Shown one piece after another: positions 1 through 12,130 of a stretch of 64,000 nt of DNA (the stretch's first letter is position 1; each line of letters opens with the position of its first letter). The notes below the pieces were generated by a model, which ran no database searches, was not told the DNA's origin, and saw only the letters and a program-made list of their open reading frames with translations. Both the position numbers and the translations under genes were made by a program. The DNA is taken from positions 1 to 64,000 of the forward strand of contig JAQGDQ010000883.1 of the NCBI GenBank assembly GCA_030141605.1, given 5' to 3'. Source of the stretch: Tubiluchus corallicola. Its lineage: Eukaryota; Priapulida; Priapulimorpha; Priapulimorphida; Tubiluchidae.

Positions 1-300
1 ATTTAATTTGTTAAAATCTGATCTGATCTCGTCTCGTCTCGTCTCGTCTCGTCTCGTCTCGTCTAGTCTAATCTAATCTAATCTAATCTAATCCAATCCA
101 ATCCAATCCAATCCAATCCAATCCAATCCAATCTATTTTGTGTCTAGTCTAGTCTAGTCTAGTCTAGTCTAGTCTAGTCTAATCTAATCTAATCTAATCC
201 ATGCAATCCAATCCATCCCATTCCAGTCCAGTCCAACCCAAACCAATCCATTCTATTCCAGCCAAATCCAAACCAAACCAGACCAGACCAATCCAATCTA
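1..300. repeat. Pentanucleotide satellite (TCTCG/TCTAA/TCCAA/TCTAG)
   Basis: About 300 bp of 5-bp units that change type in blocks: GTCTC, then TCTAA, TCCAA, TCTAG, and degenerate CCAAT/CCAGT units. It continues beyond the left edge of the window. No gene is visible in it. Confidence 0.9.
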
Positions 301-1979
301 ATGGGATCTAATTAGTTGTCAAATAGGTACGTCAGTTCATTGTGCTAAAATTGAAATCCTTCAAAGAACAATTATGGAATATCATGTAAATTTTGATTAT
401 CTCGTCTAACAAACTATTACTGATTTAGTAAGCCATTCCCAACTCCGAAACAGTTGCTCGGTAAAAGGGGTCATTGTTCACGTCTACTGATGCCCAATTT
501 CAGTTAGATTAACAATGAAGTATTATGAGACGTTGATGGATTATTCCTACGTTACCCTAAAGCGCTGAACGAGATATCAATTTGAGTTGCACTTACGTTA
601 ATGCTTTATTAATGTTCAGGTTTCAATTATCCACACTATAATGCAATTCCACATTACGTTTTTCATTTTTCAAGTACTTTACATCACCAGTCTAACGTTA
701 CAATTGTCACCAACAAAAATTACATATTTCCACACTTAGTCTACATTTTCATTTCTTCTCTGTTTCAAGTCCCTATCAGCATTTAAAACAAAATTAAAAT
801 CACTAATATTAACCAGACATGAAATACCATCATACCAGTACGACAACATACACACTAATTCAGAATTCATATATCCACGGCCATATTAATTAAATCATAG
901 TTTTTTCATTCTTTTGTGCATAGTTGTAAATATGTTTGATTTTATTCGTCGTTACTTTCCATTACTGCACAGTAGTTTAGATTGCACTGACGCATTTGCC
1001 TTTAGCAGTGAAAGTTTTTATTAACTAACACTGAGTGATCATCTCTGTAAAGTTTTTATCATGTATTTTAATGGGAAATAAATATTATTATATATATATA
1101 TATATACATAAATAATTATAATTCTACACTACTTTTTTTCATTTCTCCCGTGCTTTACGTCACCATTCTAAGGTTGCGCCGACATAAATGAAACAGATGT
1201 GATCCACCTCTTTTTTGTTTCTCTCATTTCTCATAGTACTTCTCGACTTGTTGTAACAAATGACAGTTTATGATAACAAGCCAGGCTATCGTCGGAATAC
1301 TAAGGTGATGGCGCGCGTGGGAGAAAATCATAATTACACTATATTATAATAACAACTATCACATTGCTACTTCAGTGCACATCGCCTACTGTACATTACA
1401 ACGTGGGTAACAACAGTGACAGACACAACGATTCTTGCCTAAAAGGCAAAAAAAATCATGATTCACCTGCTTTTCATTTGAGATGGGAGAATAGCTACTG
1501 GATAAGATCAGAAAAACAAACAACCAATACAAACAAATCACACACAAACTTAGATAAACATGAAAATTACAATAATAGTCTCCACCATTGCTGTCTTATG
1601 TGCGATGTAAATTTAGCATCTGACACATTAAATTATAACTAGTATCAAATCTTTTCATTAAACTTAAGACAGATTTTCTACGTAATACCTCAGAATACAT
1701 CACGCGAATTTCAACACTCATCTCACGAGCACTGTAATCATATGCATATCCAAAAAATAATCTTTTTGACACATTGTGCGCAATTTTGAGTTTTAAGATA
1801 TTACAATTATTAAAATGTCTCCAGTTAGACATGCAACAGAATGTATTACAGTAAGCATTAAATAGATATCTTTTAATATCAACAGAACAATAGCTGAATT
1901 TTCTAATAAGATTTGTACGACATTAGTATAAGGATCTTTGATTAACAATGTCAAGGTCATCTCGGTTATCATTTTAAAT
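301..1979. other. Non-coding AT-rich DNA with a dispersed repeat
   Basis: No convincing coding sequence was found. At about 600-760 and 1110-1265 there are related units (a motif around CTTTACGTCACCATTCTAAG and ending TTGTAACAAATGACA) that resemble units at 12,130-12,650, so a dispersed repeat family is present. A short TA run lies at 1087-1106. The open frames at 1364 and 1596 have no recognisable domain. Confidence 0.5.
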
Positions 1980-1989
1980 CATACGTCCC

Positions 1990-2002
1990 AAAGAGAGAGA
2001 GA

Positions 2003-2059
<57 letters not shown>

Positions 2060-2094
2060 TGAGTGAAAGTTAGAGTGAGAGTGGGAGAGAAAGG

Positions 2095-2190
<96 letters not shown>

Positions 2191-2194
2191 AGTA

Positions 2195-2283
<89 letters not shown>

Positions 2284-2284
2284 C

Positions 2285-2331
<47 letters not shown>

Positions 2332-2515
2332 GCGAGAGAGAGCGTGAGTGAGAGTCAGAGTGACAGTGGGAGAAAGGAGAGAGAGCGTGTGTGTGAGAGT
2401 GAGAGAGAGAGAGAGAGAGAGAAAGAAAAAGGCAGAGAGACAGACAGAGACAGAGCGAGAGAGAGCGCGAGTGAGAGTCAGAGTGACAGTGGGAGAAAAG
2501 AGAGAGGGAGAGCTA
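1990..2515. repeat. Composite microsatellite: GT/GA, GATA, GACA, GA
   Basis: In order: a short GT run, a GA run to about 2060, a (GATA)n array of about 200 bp from 2095 with one AGTAAT interruption, a (GACA)n tail to about 2330, and imperfect GA-rich repeats to 2515. It ends about 45 bp beyond the stop codon of the receptor's terminal exon, so it may be part of the 3' UTR. Confidence 0.95.
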
Positions 2516-2560
2516 TGAATAACAAATCTTCGTATTAGATCAATTGTTTTGTGTTGTGCT

Positions 2561-5500
2561 CTACTGCATCATATTTTTTGAAACAGAAAACACAGAAGGG
2601 CGAGACTGTTGCGCTGTAGGAGGAAATCTGGAGCTCCGTGTGCTTCTATCCGAAAATCTAGACGGTGCAATTTGCACGTTGGGCACCCAATAGAGGGCGT
2701 AAATCTTGACCAAAAAGAGGCAAAACAGGATAGTGAATGAGTTAACGACAATTGCGAGAATCAAGAGTAAGATCCTATGCTTGGTGTGAGTGTTGATGAA
2801 ATAGGTGGGCAGGAAAGCAACCCACATGATGGCTGTGGTGTAGGCGCAGAATCCAATAAAGCGTGACTCGTTGAAGTTGTCAGGTAATTTGCGCGTGCGC
2901 ACTGCGTAGTAGCTGCAGACCAGTATGAGGAACACATTGTAGGCCGCAGACTTGATGAACTCTGCCAGTGAAATCTTGCAATGCAGTTCCACGTGGGTTC
3001 CTTCTTGAATCAGCTTCGGCATTGGTGGATAGAACCATATCATAACCAAACTGGATATGATCTAAAAAAAAGAAACGCATTAAGTAGTCTTGACATACGC
3101 TAGAGCTCTCCTGAGACTTGTCATCAATAACAGAGAAAAAACCGTAGTGCCCTTTATAGTCGTAAAGATTATAATATTTATTCAAGAGCTTTTTCCCTAG
3201 CGGGCATCATCAGCTGAAAATACCCTAGCGGAGCTCATCAGAAAAATGTTAAAACAGGCTACAGTTCTCAGAAAATAGTCTTCATGCATAAAGCTTAAAA
3301 AATTCGTCTTCAAATTTTACATCACTTTCATGACGTCTCATTGCACACAAGCTTGCGTTAGCAACAATGTTAAATATAAAGACCAGGCGCAGCCATTTTG
3401 ACGGAAAGTTGTCTAGATCTAATTTAGATAACATCGTGTAAAATTTGAAAAGTTAATCAGAGCATACTCTTCGCTAATTAAGCCAAAGTATAATTTTACG
3501 TTGTATTGTCAATAAGGCCAATAATGTGTTTTTTTCTTGGTGAGTCAGTGGTGCACACTGGGATGGTGATGCAAGTACTGTTTTACCAGGTGGCGTGAAT
3601 ATTTGAACTTAGTAAGAATTTGCTTTTCTAATTATATATATATTTCAAACAGGTTAACGTAATGTTAAGTAATATAACTTTGTATGGAAAGTTCCTTGAG
3701 ATTTGCTGTAAAAGTCCGTTTTCAGCCTCTTTAATTAAGCTTCTTGGGGAAAAAAATTGAAAAAGGCTTTCAGTAACTGCAGTGTTTGCATTGTAACAAT
3801 GTACAGTATCACTTGTGGGAAATAATATTGGGACGAGATGACACTGAATCGAGATGAATTATGGGATGTATTGTGTGAAGCATAATGATGACTGCACGGC
3901 TAGGCTAAGAATTCATATAACTGTTTTAATGAAACCATGAATATAACACCAGAAGTGACATATTAAACCATATATTGGATACATTACTAGCAAAAACCCC
4001 ACAAAAGCCCAATTAGACTGTTCTATTCATAACTGATTTATTAGATAAGGTGTGACGATGTAAGCTTTTGTACACTTCACATAAGGTGAGAATAAAATAG
4101 TTCGGCGGCGCATTACTGTGTTTTAGACAGACCCCAAATTTGTCTAAAGGCGACGTACAAAGGCGAAATGTACTACTAAACGAACTGGGAAATGAGAATT
4201 TAAATCTTGTATATTGGACCAAAAATGAAAATTTAATATTTACTAACCTACTTTGTAAAGGACCCTTTTATTTTAAGATCCTGCTGTTAATTTTTAGTAA
4301 AATAGTGATTAAATTTGTGTAGTTCTTGAGATTACTGATTGTAACTCTTGTGGATTTAAACATTGAATTGGAATTTAATAATTTGGTATATCAATTTATC
4401 TGCATGTTTATGTTACTTCACAGGAAACTTGCTGCATCAATAACCTTGATTTTAGCACGCACTTCAATACTTCTTGTTTAATATCACTGTAAGAAATGTT
4501 ATACGTACAAATTAGAAAAGCTAATTACAGAATCCGTAAATGTAATATTGTAGAATTCACTCTGTATAGTGTTTATGTAAAATTGTATGATGTTAGTACA
4601 GATATTTTTGCCTGCAAAAGGAGGCTAATAAAGACTTATTATCATCATCATCATCATCTCCATAATTACCGATCCACAGCGTGAATCTTGTTCAATGAAT
4701 TATTGCGTTATTATCTTTATTTTTTTGCTGAATGAATCTTACTTTGTGGAAGCAGTGTGACGGCGTCAGTACGCAGACTTTAAAGGAACACAGGACGATT
4801 TTTCACATCACATTTTGAAATACAGTCAAATGTATACAATTTAAATTCCATAATAATGCCAAAGCGTTTCCGATAATTACAAAGATAGATTAAAAACTAC
4901 GAATGGCGGACGAGACCAACTTGGTGATGGCATCACAACTGAACATAATTTTCCACAGCACAAACATTTGTTGCACATGTTTGTGAAAGCGGAAATTGAA
5001 GTACACTGCTGCTATACAACGTTCAAGGTGATATACAAAAACTCCGCAAATAAAAAATTTTAAATTCAAATTTCAAATTTAGCACTATGCTCATGGATGA
5101 ATTCTCGCACGTGTGTATTACATCACAACCGAACACCTCTGAGCTGAAGTGAGAGGTACAGCACCTGTTTTTTGTACAATGCATTTCCGAGATGCAGGTG
5201 ATGTGCCCGTCTAAAGACGAAATGTTTGTAACAACGAAGAACTAGTGGCGCGAACGGGAAATTATGTTCGTGTGGTAATAATTCTTTTACATAAGTCATT
5301 ATTGGAAGAACAATGTGTTCTCTTTCAATATTTTGAAGAGTAGATTGTCTTGATCTGTTTCCCTTTAATCTATAATATACGAAGTCAATAAAATTTAATA
5401 ATAATAAAGGGAATTTCAAGTGATAGACTTCACCTGTGTTCATTTGTCATGAGGCAGGATTTCTGATCACCCGGATGTTGTCATTCTGCAACAGCCTTGA

Positions 5501-6680
5501 ATTGAAACGCGGTCACAAATGAATTATTATTGTTTATCACCGTGCAATAACCATTAGTATCTGACATCCGATTCGACCATCAGTCATTACGCTAAAAGCC
5601 CAAGTCGAAATGGGATTATAATTTTATCCAAATGGTCACGGCTATTTCCTCTGACGGCGGGAGTTAAGGAGCTTTTCTTACTCCGCATCAGATGTAATTG
5701 GGTCTCTTGAATTTGCTTGTCTTGTTAAAGAGGTATGCGTTAATATGAGTGCGCATAATTGTATGTATATGTATGCGCACTAACAGTACTAATTACCTGA
5801 AATCATGACTTTTGTTGGATTGTAGTTGCATTTGGATGCATGTAAGTTAAATTATGTTAGACTAAATTTATTTTGATTTGGATAATTATGACGTAGTTTC
5901 AGTAGCATCACACTACAGAAAACTAGTTTCATTTGTTCTTCACCTATCAGCTTCTAGCAAAATTCGTTGTAGAATTTCCTTGATGTTCAATGACAGACAG
6001 ATAGACAGACAAACAGACAGATAGATAGACACATAGACAAATAGGTTTGTAGGCAGGTAAATAGACAGCAGGGAGGCAGGTAGGAAGGTTGGTAGGCAGG
6101 CAGGCAGGTAGGTATGTATTGGTAGGTAGGTAGGTGGGTAGGTAGGTGGGTAGGTAGGTAGGTAGGTAGGTAGGTAGGTAGGTAGGTAGGTAGGTAGGTA
6201 GGTAGGTAGGTAGGTAGGAAGATAGGTAGGTAGGTAGTAGGTAGGTAGGCAGGTAGGAACGTAGGCAGGTAGGTAAGTAGGTAGGTAACTCGATACGTTG
6301 GTAGGTGGGTAGGTCGGTAGGTAGGTACGTAGGTAGGGAGGTAGGTAAGTAGATAGGTAGGTATAGGTAGGTAAGTAGTTAGTTGGTTGGTTGGTTGGTT
6401 AGTTAGTTGGTTAGTTATATAGTTAGTCAGTCAGTCAGGTGGGTTCGTAGGCAGATAGGTGGTAGGTAGGTAGGTAGGTAGGTAAGCAAGTAGGAAGTAG
6501 GCAGCATAGATAGAAGGAGACAGATGTGGCTACAGAAAAGATAAAAAGAGGTATAGAAAGATAAACAGATTCAAAGCGTAAAAAAGATAAATGAGGGAAT
6601 GAACTAGAGAGATCAAAATAGAGACAAAGATAGAGAAAGAAAGAAAAACAGAGGAAGAATGAGAGGTTGAAAGAGTGGGT

Positions 6681-6748
<68 letters not shown>

Positions 6749-8926
6749 AACAAAGGAAAAAGTGGTATGAAGGGAGGAAAGTGTGAAGATATTTCTAGTT
6801 GGCAAGATCTCTGAATTCAGAAATTTACTTACCTGAATGGCGATTATAGTAACAGAAATGAGGATCTGTGAGCGAGGAGAAATAAACTTTGGTCGTTTTT
6901 TTGTCATTCTTCCATGCACGAAGATGCGATGGATGCGATTCATGCGAGTGAGGAGTGCGGCATACATGATCGTAAACCCGCCTGGAAACATGAAGTTTAC
7001 TAAGTAACAAGAGAGAACATTGGGCTTTGTGATGAGAACAAAAACTGTGACGAACTCCACGAAGATGCCAATGAGCATGAGGAAGCTCAGTTCTCGGCTG
7101 CAGGCTTTGATTAGTCTGGAATTGCGTTCCTTGATGAAAATGTATGCAATTATTGACGTCAGAAGGAGTCCACCTGCCGAAATGCACGTAAAGCCGATCG
7201 AGGTGGGACTGTCCCAAGCCAGATGGCTTTCTGGAAGGCGATAGCATGTCGTAAAGGTAACAGGGTCTGGCCATGTAAACTGTGGACATGGAATACAATC
7301 ACTGCCATTGTTTACCAAGTAATGATTTTTCGGACAAGGAAGGCATTTCCAACAACAGGCTTGTTCCAGCTGCACCTTGTAGTGATGCTCTGGACATGGA
7401 TGGCTGCAGATGGATTCCGGAGGAACTCGTTTTTCAGATAACCATGGTATGAGATCTTCGTTGATGGTACACACACCGTTGTCCCAAGAGCCGATGTCAG
7501 AAATCTTGTATACACCACCATCTTTGTGGAAAATAGACACGCGGTATCGAGGCCGTATTGAGCCATTCTCATCAAACTGTACAACATGACCTTCCCCAGC
7601 ATTGAATGAAACATTGTAAATGTACTTAAGAAGGTCTGCTCCATTTATGCACCTGCCAACATTTCTTGCTGTGACATTTGGACAATTCTCTTTGATCATG
7701 GCTTCCAATGCATAAGCAACTATTCTAACAGAGATGATGGTATTGTACACAGTGTCATGTGGTTTTAGTTGCTCTCCAAGAGGTTTGGTAAGGGATGAAG
7801 AACAGCTGCCTTTTGCAAAGCTACAGTTGTGTGCAAACTCCCAATACTCGCGAAACCACTTGTGTCCTCCAAATTTAGCCAGAGTTTTTGATTTCCACCA
7901 ATTGTTGAAATCTGGCAAAGACCGAAGCCAGGTTTTTGTCATTACTGTACCTTCAGCCACTTCCTCAACTCCTTCGAATGTTTCTGCTGTTGATGCATGA
8001 ATCCAGATGTAATGATCTGTCAACTTCTGTCTTTTCAGAACCTTCATGACGCCTTCAAATTGATAAAAGAACAAAAACGTAAGCACTACCCTCGCATCAC
8101 TGACCTCTTTCATTTCCTCAACAATTTCTTCATATCCTTCTACGGTTTCTGTTTGTTTGACAACACGAATTAGTCCAAAGCAAATGCCCATATCGGTAGC
8201 AACTTCACGAATGGATTTTGCAGCAGTTTCTCCATAACTACCTTCAACATAGAGAACTGATATATAAGTCCAGTTGTATCTAGAAATGATGTCAAGCATC
8301 GCCTTCACCTGCATTCTGTCTGAAGGGGCTGCACTTAAAAAATATGGATACTTTAGGCGATCTCCCAAAGTGTCACTGCTGGCGAATGGGCTGATATGTG
8401 GTAGGTGATAAAGTCCAAATATATGTGACACCATGATAGATATGTGACTGTAGGCTGGACCTATGACGGCTGCCACATCACATTCTTTACAGAACAATGA
8501 TGGTTGGTCTGTTGTTGCAGAACTTTCTCGTCTAGATGCATTTTGTCTGATGATATCTGGTGATTCCGATTTTGCTCGTACAAAATTCATCGCTTTTGCC
8601 AGCGCCGTTTTGTCTGTAGCACAACTGTCAAATATCGTGTAGCCCAGTTTGATGTTAGGAAGAATGTCAGGGTCCTCGTTTATCTGTTCTATACCGTAGA
8701 CAATACCGTAAGCCAAGGTAGCAAGGTAAGTGTAGCTTGGTGTGTCACTGCATAATTCTGACTTGTGAGCAATATGCACAGGCGCTATACCGCCAATGAT
8801 AATATCCCCGTTTTGAGAAATGTATGTTCTGTTTAATTCATCGAAGACTACTGTTGTTGCTGAACAAACTGAAAATAAAGCTAAAACGACGTGAAAAGTT
8901 ACTCCGTCTGCTCGTTTAATAAACAT
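2561..8926 (-). CDS. Class C GPCR, metabotropic glutamate receptor-like, two exons
   Basis: Exon 1 runs 8926..6833 (698 codons), with donor CAG|GTAAGT. Exon 2 runs 3061..2561 (166 codons plus stop), with acceptor TTTTTTTAG. The predicted protein has 864 residues. A hydrophobic signal peptide (about 1-23) precedes a Venus-flytrap ligand domain with YNWTYISVLYVEGSYGE. A nine-cysteine linker follows at 507-561. The seven-helix domain starts near 575 with SRELSFLMLIGIF (TM2), YAALLTRMNRIHRIF (TM3) and KFISPRSQ before TM4. The intron cuts TM4, and exon 2 supplies the second extracellular loop cysteine, TM5, the class C motif RKLPDNFNESRFIGF, TM6, TM7 and a short tail. Without splicing the frame runs about 100 more codons into a GA array; that is not real coding. 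The ligand is unknown. The intron (3062-6832) holds repeats only. Confidence 0.93.
3290..3760 (+). mobile_element. Dispersed foldback-type repeat copy in receptor intron
   Basis: It shares the motifs AGCTTAAAAAATTCG, GCAGCCATTTTGACG and GGTGAGTCAGTGGTGCACAC with copies at 32,940-33,410, 33,425-33,770, 39,035-39,380, 54,460-54,850, 55,118-55,370 and 61,580-62,005, in both orientations. The family has no coding capacity in any copy seen here. Superfamily not assigned. Confidence 0.7.
3836..4095. repeat. Duplicated intronic block, copy A (partner 14541-14812)
   Basis: The block starts GAGATGACACTGAATCGAGA and continues through GGGATGTAT, GACTGCACGGCTAGG, CCAGCAAAA-like and CATAACTGATTTATT motifs to AAGGTGAGAATA. 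It aligns collinearly with 14541-14812 at a visibly diverged level. Each copy lies on the same side of one copy of the receptor's terminal exon, which supports a segmental tandem duplication older than the exon similarity suggests. Confidence 0.75.
4340..4665 (+). mobile_element. Probable LINE or SINE 3' tail with (TCA)n end
   Basis: An AT-rich stretch ends GGAGGCTAATAAAGACTTA followed by a TTATCATCATCATCATC microsatellite. This arrangement is typical of the 3' UTR and tail of non-LTR elements. No coding remnant was recognised, so the family is unknown. Confidence 0.45.
4666..5990. other. Receptor intron, unique-looking DNA
   Basis: Nothing recognisable was found. A 106-codon open frame on the minus strand (5443..5123) has no known domain and no conserved partner here; I do not call it a gene. 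Confidence 0.4.
5995..6515. repeat. Tetranucleotide array (TAGG)n with GACA and TTAG variants
   Basis: About 500 bp of GGTA-type repeats with many interruptions, starting with a short GACA run at 5995 and including a GTTG/GTTA block at 6375-6415. It lies in the receptor intron. Confidence 0.95.
6675..6747. repeat. (GA)n microsatellite in receptor intron
   Basis: An uninterrupted GA run of about 65 bp lies some 90 bp into the intron from the exon 1 donor at 6833. In the unspliced frame it encodes a Ser-Leu repeat, which is not protein sequence. Confidence 0.95.
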
Positions 8927-9221
8927 CGTTGTTTGTTCTTTTGCAATTCGTCCGCGACTAGGGCTACGATTCTTATGAATCCTATTGTTATGGCTAAAAG
9001 GTGAGGATTACGTATATTATTATATCATACTGCGCATGCTTAAAGTAGTCTAGGCTTTCGGCGTGTGGGCCTATCATTTTAGTCTGCAACATAAGATAAC
9101 AGCAATAAGGTTTTAGCCAAACACAAAGAGCCATTATAATTCTTTTATATACATGTATACGTCCCTTGCATTTCAGAATGCTTTTTCGTGTCCACCTCTT
9201 CACTGAATTCAACGAAAAACT

Positions 9222-9239
9222 GTAATAACAATAATAATA

Positions 9240-9289
<50 letters not shown>

Positions 9290-9880
9290 CATAATGATAA
9301 TGATAGTAATAATGATAATGATAATGATAATGGTAATGGTAATGGTAATGGTAGTGGTAATGGTAATGGTAGTGGTAGTGGTAGTGGTAGTCATAGTCAT
9401 AGTCATAGTCATAGTCATAGTCATAGTCATAGTGGTAGTGGTAGTGGTAGTGGTAGTGGTAATGGTAATGGCAATGGCAATGGCAATGGCAATGGCAATG
9501 GCAATGACAATGGCAATGGCAATGGCATTGATAATGATAATGATAATGATAATGATAATGATAATGATAATGATAATGATAATGATAATGATAATGATAA
9601 TGATAATGATAATGATAATGATAATGATAATGATAATGATAATGATAATGATCTTTATTTAAAATCGGCTTTTCGGATTAGCAATTAACATTAGCTTTTC
9701 GGCCGACTGTAAATAGCAAACTATAACAGGGACTATTATACCCCACTTTTACCCTAAATATCACACGTCAGACAGGCCAACAGCGGGTACCATTTTGAAG
9801 GTCTCTAGTATAACACGGCCGCTGCATCGAACTCACGACTTCCCAGACGGAAAGCGGACGCACTAGACTAAACCGTCTGG
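9222..9880 (-). mobile_element. tRNA-derived SINE with an expanded trinucleotide/hexanucleotide tail
   Basis: Read on the minus strand, the head (9880 downward) contains a box A-like TTTAGTCTAGTG and a box B-like GAGTTCGATG, followed by a body that ends AAAAGCCGATTTTAAATAAAG. The 3' tail runs into a 430-bp array of ATT, ATC, ACC, ACT and ATG units (9222-9652). The body matches copies at 15592-15740 and 16823-17065. The 166-codon Asn/Asp-rich open frame over the array is an artefact of the repeat. Confidence 0.85.
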
Positions 9881-10440
9881 AATTGTCTAAGAGAAAACAC
9901 TTCACGACTGTTCATGCAGAACACACTTGTGGCCATTGTACCAGGTGTGGACAGGCTGAAGAAAAACGGTGATTAATAAAAAAAAGTTTGATTTTGTTTT
10001 GTTCGTTATAAAGTTTTTACATAGTTCCTCTTTTTCGATTTATATTAGGTGGGAGATCAGACATTCGGTGAAAACAACGTTTCAGACATTGTCAATCAAC
10101 AGCAAAGAATTAACATTACTCTGCAAAGAAAAATCGTTATTATTGCTATAAAGGAAAGATATCATTAGTTTCAGTTCATACAACATTTCGAACAGCAAAT
10201 AGCTAACCTGGACACGCCTTTATAGACTGGCAAAGACAAACAAGATTACAATGCATTTATACGAAAATACTGTAAAAACGAATCAGTTAAAGTAATTTAA
10301 GCAGAATAAACAAGCCAAAATGATCCTACATGGGTGTTCCTACTACAATATGAAGCGAGCGACGCGAAATGAAAGCAAAATATATAGAAATTTAACAATT
10401 GCAATAATGGAAGGGGAGTGGCAGCTGATTCTTAGCACAC
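9881..10440. other. Intergenic DNA, nothing recognised
   Basis: AT-rich sequence with no domain-bearing open frame, no RNA gene and no repeat that I could match elsewhere in the window. Confidence 0.4.
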
Positions 10441-10960
10441 CATAAGATTCGAGGCTACAGCTCCGACGACGGCACCATTAGCGGCGGTCTATATGTCAAA
10501 CGAAAGGTCTCAATCTAGTGTCATGCCATTGGGGGTTTATTTTTCGAATCGGGTCCACCGCGAGGACCGGGGGGCAAAAAACCTCCCAAAATGGTTATTT
10601 TTCGCCCGTTTTTTGCAAAACTTATATACGTCTGAGATCTGAAGAACGGGAACGGGCCATGGGTGGTGCTGGCTATGGATAGATAGCCCGTTCAGCGGTG
10701 GGTGTAGTAGGCATATTTAGAATTCCCGAGAGGGCCAGGGCGCCCCGCAACGGGCGTTTTCCCGGACCCAACTCGCGATTTTTTCGAAATTTTGACCAAA
10801 CAGCATGCGGGAAAAACGTTCTAGCGTCGCCCGGTGGGACTCTAGGAATCAGATATGGGGCTCTTTACAAAGAGGAAGGACAGGGCTACACGATGATGTG
10901 GGTTATATTTTAGGGCAGGTCCACCGAGAGGAGTATCGACGAGTTAATTAGGTGTTTTAT
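10440..10960. other. GC-rich island of unknown origin
   Basis: This segment is markedly richer in G and C than its neighbours, with runs of G or C, frequent CCCG/CGGG, and a near-repeat GTCCACCG(C)GAGGA at about 10552 and 10919 that brackets it. The open frame at 10698-10913 has no recognisable domain. It may be a fragment of a mobile element or a decayed GC-rich gene. I cannot name it. Confidence 0.4.
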
Positions 10961-12130
10961 TTTCGGCGATTTTCGCTTAGAAAACTGTGAAAATTCTCGC
11001 TTAGAAAACTGCGACGCATTCCATTGTGCTGACGTCATCCATTGTGCTCTGTCTATAAGTTTAATTCAGCAAAAAGCTGCTTTGCAACATACAGTAGGCA
11101 GGAGTAAACGCTGCTGGCTTTGCGTTAGGTACTTAGGCAGGATGTTACGGGCTTTGTGCTATAAATGAGGACTTGGTAGGACGTTTGCGTATTATTGATT
11201 ACACGTGTATTTATACGCAAAATCTTTTGCGGGGCCTTTGCTAGTTCGAACATTAATCCCCGAATACAATGAATCCGCCTGACGCCTGAGTGAACCACGT
11301 GCGCGCAGGTTTATAGTAGTAAATCGGCTCGTTTTTCTAGCTTAAAATTAATTAAAATTTAATTGGGAGATGCTAGATATCTTTTAACGTATTTCTTTTG
11401 TAGAACAACATTAATGGGTGTTTTTTTTGTGAAAATGATATTCATTTTAGTGTTCTTATTTAAATATGGATCAATTTTAGTGTTCTTATTTAAATATGGA
11501 TCAAAACTGTTAGAGGAACTTATTTTCTTGAGGCGTAAGAACTTAAAGGACCGGAGGAGCACACTATGGCGAGAAACTTGCTAGTAGACGACATCTTAAC
11601 TTTAACGAAAGTCGATTATCATCCGTTTTATTTACGAAGATTATAATGTTAATATTACATGACAACAAAAATTTGATATTATGGATATTTACACAAAGTG
11701 TTATTAAATCTTTCTGAGACTAACAAAATAATTAGCGTAACACTCAGCATGTTCTTTAATCACCGTTTCTGTGAAGTGTTTCTGCTGATTTTCCTCTTCT
11801 TTTAGGACTCAGGCGATGATAGAAAATCTCAGGAATTTCCGTACATGTTGGCTCGTTTACAGTCAACTGGAGGTCCAACAGGAGTTAGCCCCTGCCGTGG
11901 TAGGTGATGCATGCTTTCAATGTAGCCGCCTTTTACAGTTTGCGATGTGTAAAGATATGGCATTCGTGCATATTCTGTCGTTGTAGAATTTCCTTGATGT
12001 TCTTTGACAGACAGGCAGGCAGACAGAGAGGCAGGCAGGCAGGCAGACAGACAAACAGACAGACAGTTGCAATTAAATGCCCCTACCAGGTTTTTACTAT
12101 TGCCGGCACACGTAATAAGTTAACATTTGT
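10961..12130. other. Intergenic DNA with minor repeats
   Basis: A 29-bp direct duplication (around TTTAGTGTTCTTATTTAAAT) lies at 11447-11504, and a short CAGA/CAGG run at 12008-12065. No gene was recognised. Confidence 0.4.

Noticed and set aside
5123-5443. 106-codon minus-strand open frame in the receptor intron
   Set aside because: No recognisable domain, no splice context that adds it to the receptor in frame, and ordinary length for AT-moderate DNA.
3062-6832. Extra receptor exon between the two called exons
   Set aside because: The TM4 sequence joins directly across the intron in frame, and no intermediate segment with class C receptor similarity was seen.
9188-9688. 166-codon open frame rich in Asn, Asp, Gly and Ser
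   Set aside because: It lies wholly on the SINE's expanded microsatellite tail; all three plus frames are open or nearly so because of the repeat.
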